Assembly: GCA_027493525.1 (NCBI GenBank)
Contig: JAOSKN010000003.1
Location: forward strand, 1,302,001-1,366,000
Reading direction: 5' to 3'
Source: Planctomycetota bacterium
GTDB taxonomy: Bacteria; Planctomycetota; SZUA-567; H5-PLA8
DNA: 64,000 nt
Made by a program: the position numbers and the translations under genes. The notes beneath the pieces were generated by a model. The model had not been told where the DNA came from, searched no databases, and saw nothing but the letters and a program-made list of their open reading frames with translations. Positions 59,366-64,000 of the stretch are shown here, in pieces. The number at the start of each line of letters is the position of its first letter. Within the stretch, counting starts at the first letter, position 1.

Positions 59366-59791
59366 TCAGGCCTTGACGCAGTGTTCCTGGAAGGCCTGGA
59401 CGAGCTCCTGCGCGATCATGTCGGGCGAGCGCCCCTCGATCATGTGGCGCGGAACGAAGTGGACCAGTTCGCCGTCCTTGAAGAGCGCGATGGACGGGCT
59501 GGAGGGCGGCACGTCGGAAAAGTACCCGCGCGCCTTGGCGACGGCCTCCAGGTCCTGCCCCGCGAAGACGGTGGCCACGCGGTCCGGACGGTTCGGGGCC
59601 TTCAGCGCCAGCCGGATTCCCGGGCGCGCGCCGCCGGCGGCGCAGCCGCAGACGGAGTTGACGACCACCATCGCGGTGCCTGCCTTCTGGCCCATGAACT
59701 TGTCCACGGCGGAGGCGGTCCGAAGTTCCTCGACGCCGATCGAGGAGAGCTCCGCGCGCATCGGGGCGACCAGTTCTTCCGGATAGGGCAT
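59366..59791 (-). CDS. Bacilliredoxin (BrxA/BrxB, YphP family)
   Basis: A 141-residue thioredoxin-fold protein of the DUF1094 family. The family CGC motif is present in VVVNSVCGCAAGGARPG (about residues 50-60), followed by DRVATVFAGQDLEAVAKARG, PPSSPSIALFKDGELVHFVP and RSPDMIAQELVQAF. Bacilliredoxins remove bacillithiol from proteins in Firmicutes; relatives occur widely, including in lineages where the thiol is unknown. Length is normal. The start at 59789-59791 has GGAG 8 bases upstream. It is the first gene of the Fe-S/redox operon on the minus strand. Confidence 0.93.
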   Translation of the reverse strand: MPYPEELVAPMRAELSSIGVEELRTASAVDKFMGQKAGTAMVVVNSVCGCAAGGARPGIRLALKAPNRPDRVATVFAGQDLEAVAKARGYFSDVPPSSPSIALFKDGELVHFVPRHMIEGRSPDMIAQELVQAFQEHCVKA

Positions 59792-60035
59792 GGGTGAACT
59801 CCAACCAAGGGTCCGCGGCACGCACGTGCCTCGCCGTTTCATTGTACAATCTGACCGGTGTGGGGCAAGTATGGAGCCCGCGCACTCCGGCCGCGCGCGC
59901 CTTTGTTTCCGCCGGGCCGGTAACTCGTGCCGCACGCGGCAGTTGCCCTTCGATTGACTCCGTGCAGCACCATTGGTTATACTGCCCATCGGCGGTCTGT
60001 GGTTATGAACAGGGAGCAGGACTCCCCAGAATGGG

Positions 60036-60836
60036 ATGGACGTGGACACTTCAAGACTGAAGCAACTGGCGAACCAGATTCGCCAGCAGGAAGAAATGAA
60101 GAAGAGCATGAAGATGGCGACCAAGCGCCAGCTTCGCATGCTCCCCAAGGTTCCCAAGGTTCCCGGCTACGAATTCCACGCGCTGTATCTTCCGGCCACG
60201 AACGTCTCGGGCGACTTCTACGACTTCGTGATGAACGGCGAGACGAGCATCGGAATGGCCATGGGCGACGTCTCGGGACATGGCATCGAGGCCGGGATCA
60301 TCATGGGCATGGCGAAGAAGGCCATGCAGATCTACGCCAAAGGCCGCACGGGACCCAAAGAGATCCTGGTCGTGGCCAACGAAGACCTCTCGCAGGACCT
60401 CGACGGCGAGACGTTCCTCTCCGCGAGCTACGGCGAACTGGATATCGCGCAACGCGTCCTGCGCTTCGCGCGCGCCGGGCACAATCCGCCGTTCCTGGTC
60501 AATCCCGCGCGGCAACCGGCGGTGAGCGAGATCAAGCCCAACGGCATGGTCATCGGCGTGGACAAGACCGGCAAGCGCTTTCCGCTGGTGATGAAGGAAG
60601 AGTCGATCCAGCTCCAGAGCGGCGACCTGTTCTTCCAATACACGGACGGCCTGGTCGAAGCCCCCGACAAGGAAAAGAACGAGTTTGGCGAGGATCGCGT
60701 GAAGGAACTCCTGCTGCGCAACCACGCGCTGAACGTGATCGACCTGCTGAACATCCTCGAAGAGACCATCCACAGCTACATCGGCGCCTCGGCGCAGGAA
60801 GACGACATCACGATGATCGCGTTCAAGGTACTGTAG
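60036..60836 (+). CDS. RsbU-like PP2C/SpoIIE-family phosphatase
   Basis: A 266-residue soluble protein. After a helical N-terminus (KQLANQIRQQEEMKKSMKMA) comes a PPM/SpoIIE domain with metal-binding motifs SGDFYDF, AMGDVSGHGIEAGIIMG, FARAGHNPPFLV, FFQYTDGLVEA and the final AQEDDITMIAFKV. The domain is complete and should be an active Mg/Mn-dependent serine phosphatase. Such enzymes dephosphorylate STAS proteins in partner-switch pathways. No sensor domain is attached, so the helical segment may bind a partner. There is no good ribosome-binding site in front of the ATG at 60036. The closest STAS protein in the window is at 11.6 kb. Confidence 0.92.
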   Translation: MDVDTSRLKQLANQIRQQEEMKKSMKMATKRQLRMLPKVPKVPGYEFHALYLPATNVSGDFYDFVMNGETSIGMAMGDVSGHGIEAGIIMGMAKKAMQIYAKGRTGPKEILVVANEDLSQDLDGETFLSASYGELDIAQRVLRFARAGHNPPFLVNPARQPAVSEIKPNGMVIGVDKTGKRFPLVMKEESIQLQSGDLFFQYTDGLVEAPDKEKNEFGEDRVKELLLRNHALNVIDLLNILEETIHSYIGASAQEDDITMIAFKVL

Positions 60837-60873
60837 GCGCGGCCCGTGCTCCCGGGCTTCGCGATCGCGGTTA

Positions 60874-60893
60874 AAAAACGTAAAACGTGAAAC
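60874..60893. repeat. Intergenic ACGTTTTAC-type repeat, left copy (inverted)
   Basis: Units AACGTAAAACGTGAAACGTG occur here and, in the opposite orientation and with more units, at 61082-61117. They flank the tRNA-like sequence. Confidence 0.55.
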
Positions 60894-60953
60894 GTGATTA
60901 AGGCGCTGAGGCGACCGCTTCCGCCAGATCGTCGCGTTCAGGCGGTGGCGTCC

Positions 60954-61028
60954 TGGTGGCATAGCGGGAATTGAACCCGCCACGGCAACCTTATAAGAGT
61001 CGCCTCCGCGACCAGCGGTCCCCTATCC
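60954..61028 (-). tRNA. Degenerate tRNA-like sequence (anticodon TAT, Ile-type), possible tRNA pseudogene
   Basis: On the minus strand the anticodon arm (CGACT-CTTATAA-GGTTG) pairs 5 bp and gives TAT. The T arm GCGGG-TTCAATT-CCCGC is perfect, spacing between the arms is exactly that of a tRNA, and the 3' end reads GCCACCA. The acceptor 5' strand (GGATAG) pairs with the 3' strand (CTATGCC) only if one base is missing or bulged, and the D stem does not pair. Total length is 75 with CCA, one or two short of normal. It may be a decayed tRNA-Ile or carry sequence errors. Confidence 0.45.
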
Positions 61029-61081
61029 TGGCGGCGTCGATGGCGCGTGAACGCCCCTAAGGCGCGTGCCTCAGGCTGTCT

Positions 61082-61117
61082 TCACGTTTTACGTTTTACG
61101 TTTTTACGTTTTACGCT
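61082..61117. repeat. Intergenic ACGTTTTAC-type repeat, right copy
   Basis: Four tandem ACGTTTT(T)AC units lie directly after the gyrB stop codon (minus strand). They are the inverted partner of 60874-60893. Confidence 0.6.
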
Positions 61118-61122
61118 TGACC

Positions 61123-63792
<2,670 letters not shown>

Positions 63793-64000
63793 CTAAAATG
63801 CCCTGATTACGAGCACCTTCTTGAGTCCCGAATTCTATCCGAACAGAGTCCTTTGCGCCAGCTTGTGAAAAGGATTTAAGCACCTGCCTGCGTGAGGTTT
63901 AGAAGCCTCGCCCGCGGGCGTGCGCTCTCGCGTCCAGGCGCCGGCGCGGGGCTCGAACTCGAGTGCCATGAAACGCGCTGACGAGACGTTCGGGAGCGTT
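63793..64000. other. Window end upstream of gyrB
   Basis: The sequence should include the gyrB promoter. On the minus strand, one or more frames enter from beyond the edge and stop near 63870-63905, and one may be the 3' end of an upstream gene. The visible codons are too few and too Arg-rich to identify. Confidence 0.3.

Noticed and set aside
56796..59885. One giant 1029-residue protein joining the A-type carrier and YgfZ-TPR
   Set aside because: It arises only because the C5 run at 58703-58707 removes the carrier stop codon from frame. With C6, the carrier ends at 58633 with its normal Cys-rich tail and YgfZ-TPR starts at 58622.
61082..61117. CRISPR array suggested by repeated ACGTTTTAC units
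   Set aside because: Units are 8-9 bases, directly tandem, and have no spacers; no cas genes are in the window.

Overview
This window is high-GC, densely packed bacterial DNA with genes on both strands. Several features suggest the Planctomycetota or a close PVC relative: a DUF1800/DUF1501 pair, a Ser-type sulfatase, a small two-helix membrane protein of a type common in planctomycetes, DUF11/SdrD surface proteins, and a very large Ser/Thr kinase. No rRNA or other marker is present to settle the phylum. At least ten genes carry a one-base indel, nearly all in homopolymers, and correcting one base restores each reading frame. I read most of these as consensus or assembly errors, and give each such gene as one CDS with the break position.

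Layout. 0-5 kb: the start of an unknown membrane protein (minus strand, cut by the window edge), the rpsO-pnp operon with a structured leader, and an outer-membrane porin. 5.4-14.1 kb: a co-oriented signalling cluster holding a Ser/Thr kinase with a transmembrane helix and about 950 more residues, two ATPase-less MshEN-type proteins, an HU/receiver/RsbW-like fusion, and a STAS/zinc-ribbon/RsbW-like fusion. 14.2-17.5 kb: carB. 17.7-25.2 kb: two large secreted DUF11 proteins sharing a C-terminal region of about 360 residues. 25.7-34.1 kb: smpB, an FHA-domain membrane protein, an unknown membrane protein, a GH20-like protein, a ComF-type protein, a YjbQ-type protein and an endonuclease III-like protein. 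34.6-39.9 kb: a less GC-rich segment with a quinol-dependent NO reductase and a DUF1800/DUF1501 pair. 40-48 kb: UPF0178, a small membrane protein, tRNA-Tyr, an esterase, an M20 peptidase, a HEAT-like protein, and an AraC regulator divergent from a sulfatase and an MFS transporter. 49.9-51.4 kb: an IS66-family element with perfect 8-bp target duplication and a decayed transposase. 51.6-53.2 kb: a UxaA-family dehydratase. 53.3-56.5 kb: an accessory islet that starts at the 5' half of a tRNA-Thr gene and contains an IS200-type element beside a HEPN-toxin remnant. 56.8-59.8 kb: a minus-strand Fe-S/redox operon (bacilliredoxin, A-type Fe-S carrier fusion, YgfZ-TPR fusion). 60.0-60.8 kb: an RsbU-like PP2C phosphatase. 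61.1-63.8 kb: gyrB.

The best candidate for an undescribed system is the 5.4-14.1 kb cluster. It combines a receptor-like kinase, probable c-di-GMP-binding folds, and both halves of a partner switch (STAS and RsbW-like ATPase) in unusual fusions, one carrying an HU-like DNA-binding domain. An RsbU-like phosphatase that could close such a circuit is encoded at 60 kb. Also notable are two 167-bp palindromic MITE-like elements, each abutting the stop codon of a gene, and a near-perfect palindrome just upstream of the NO reductase.
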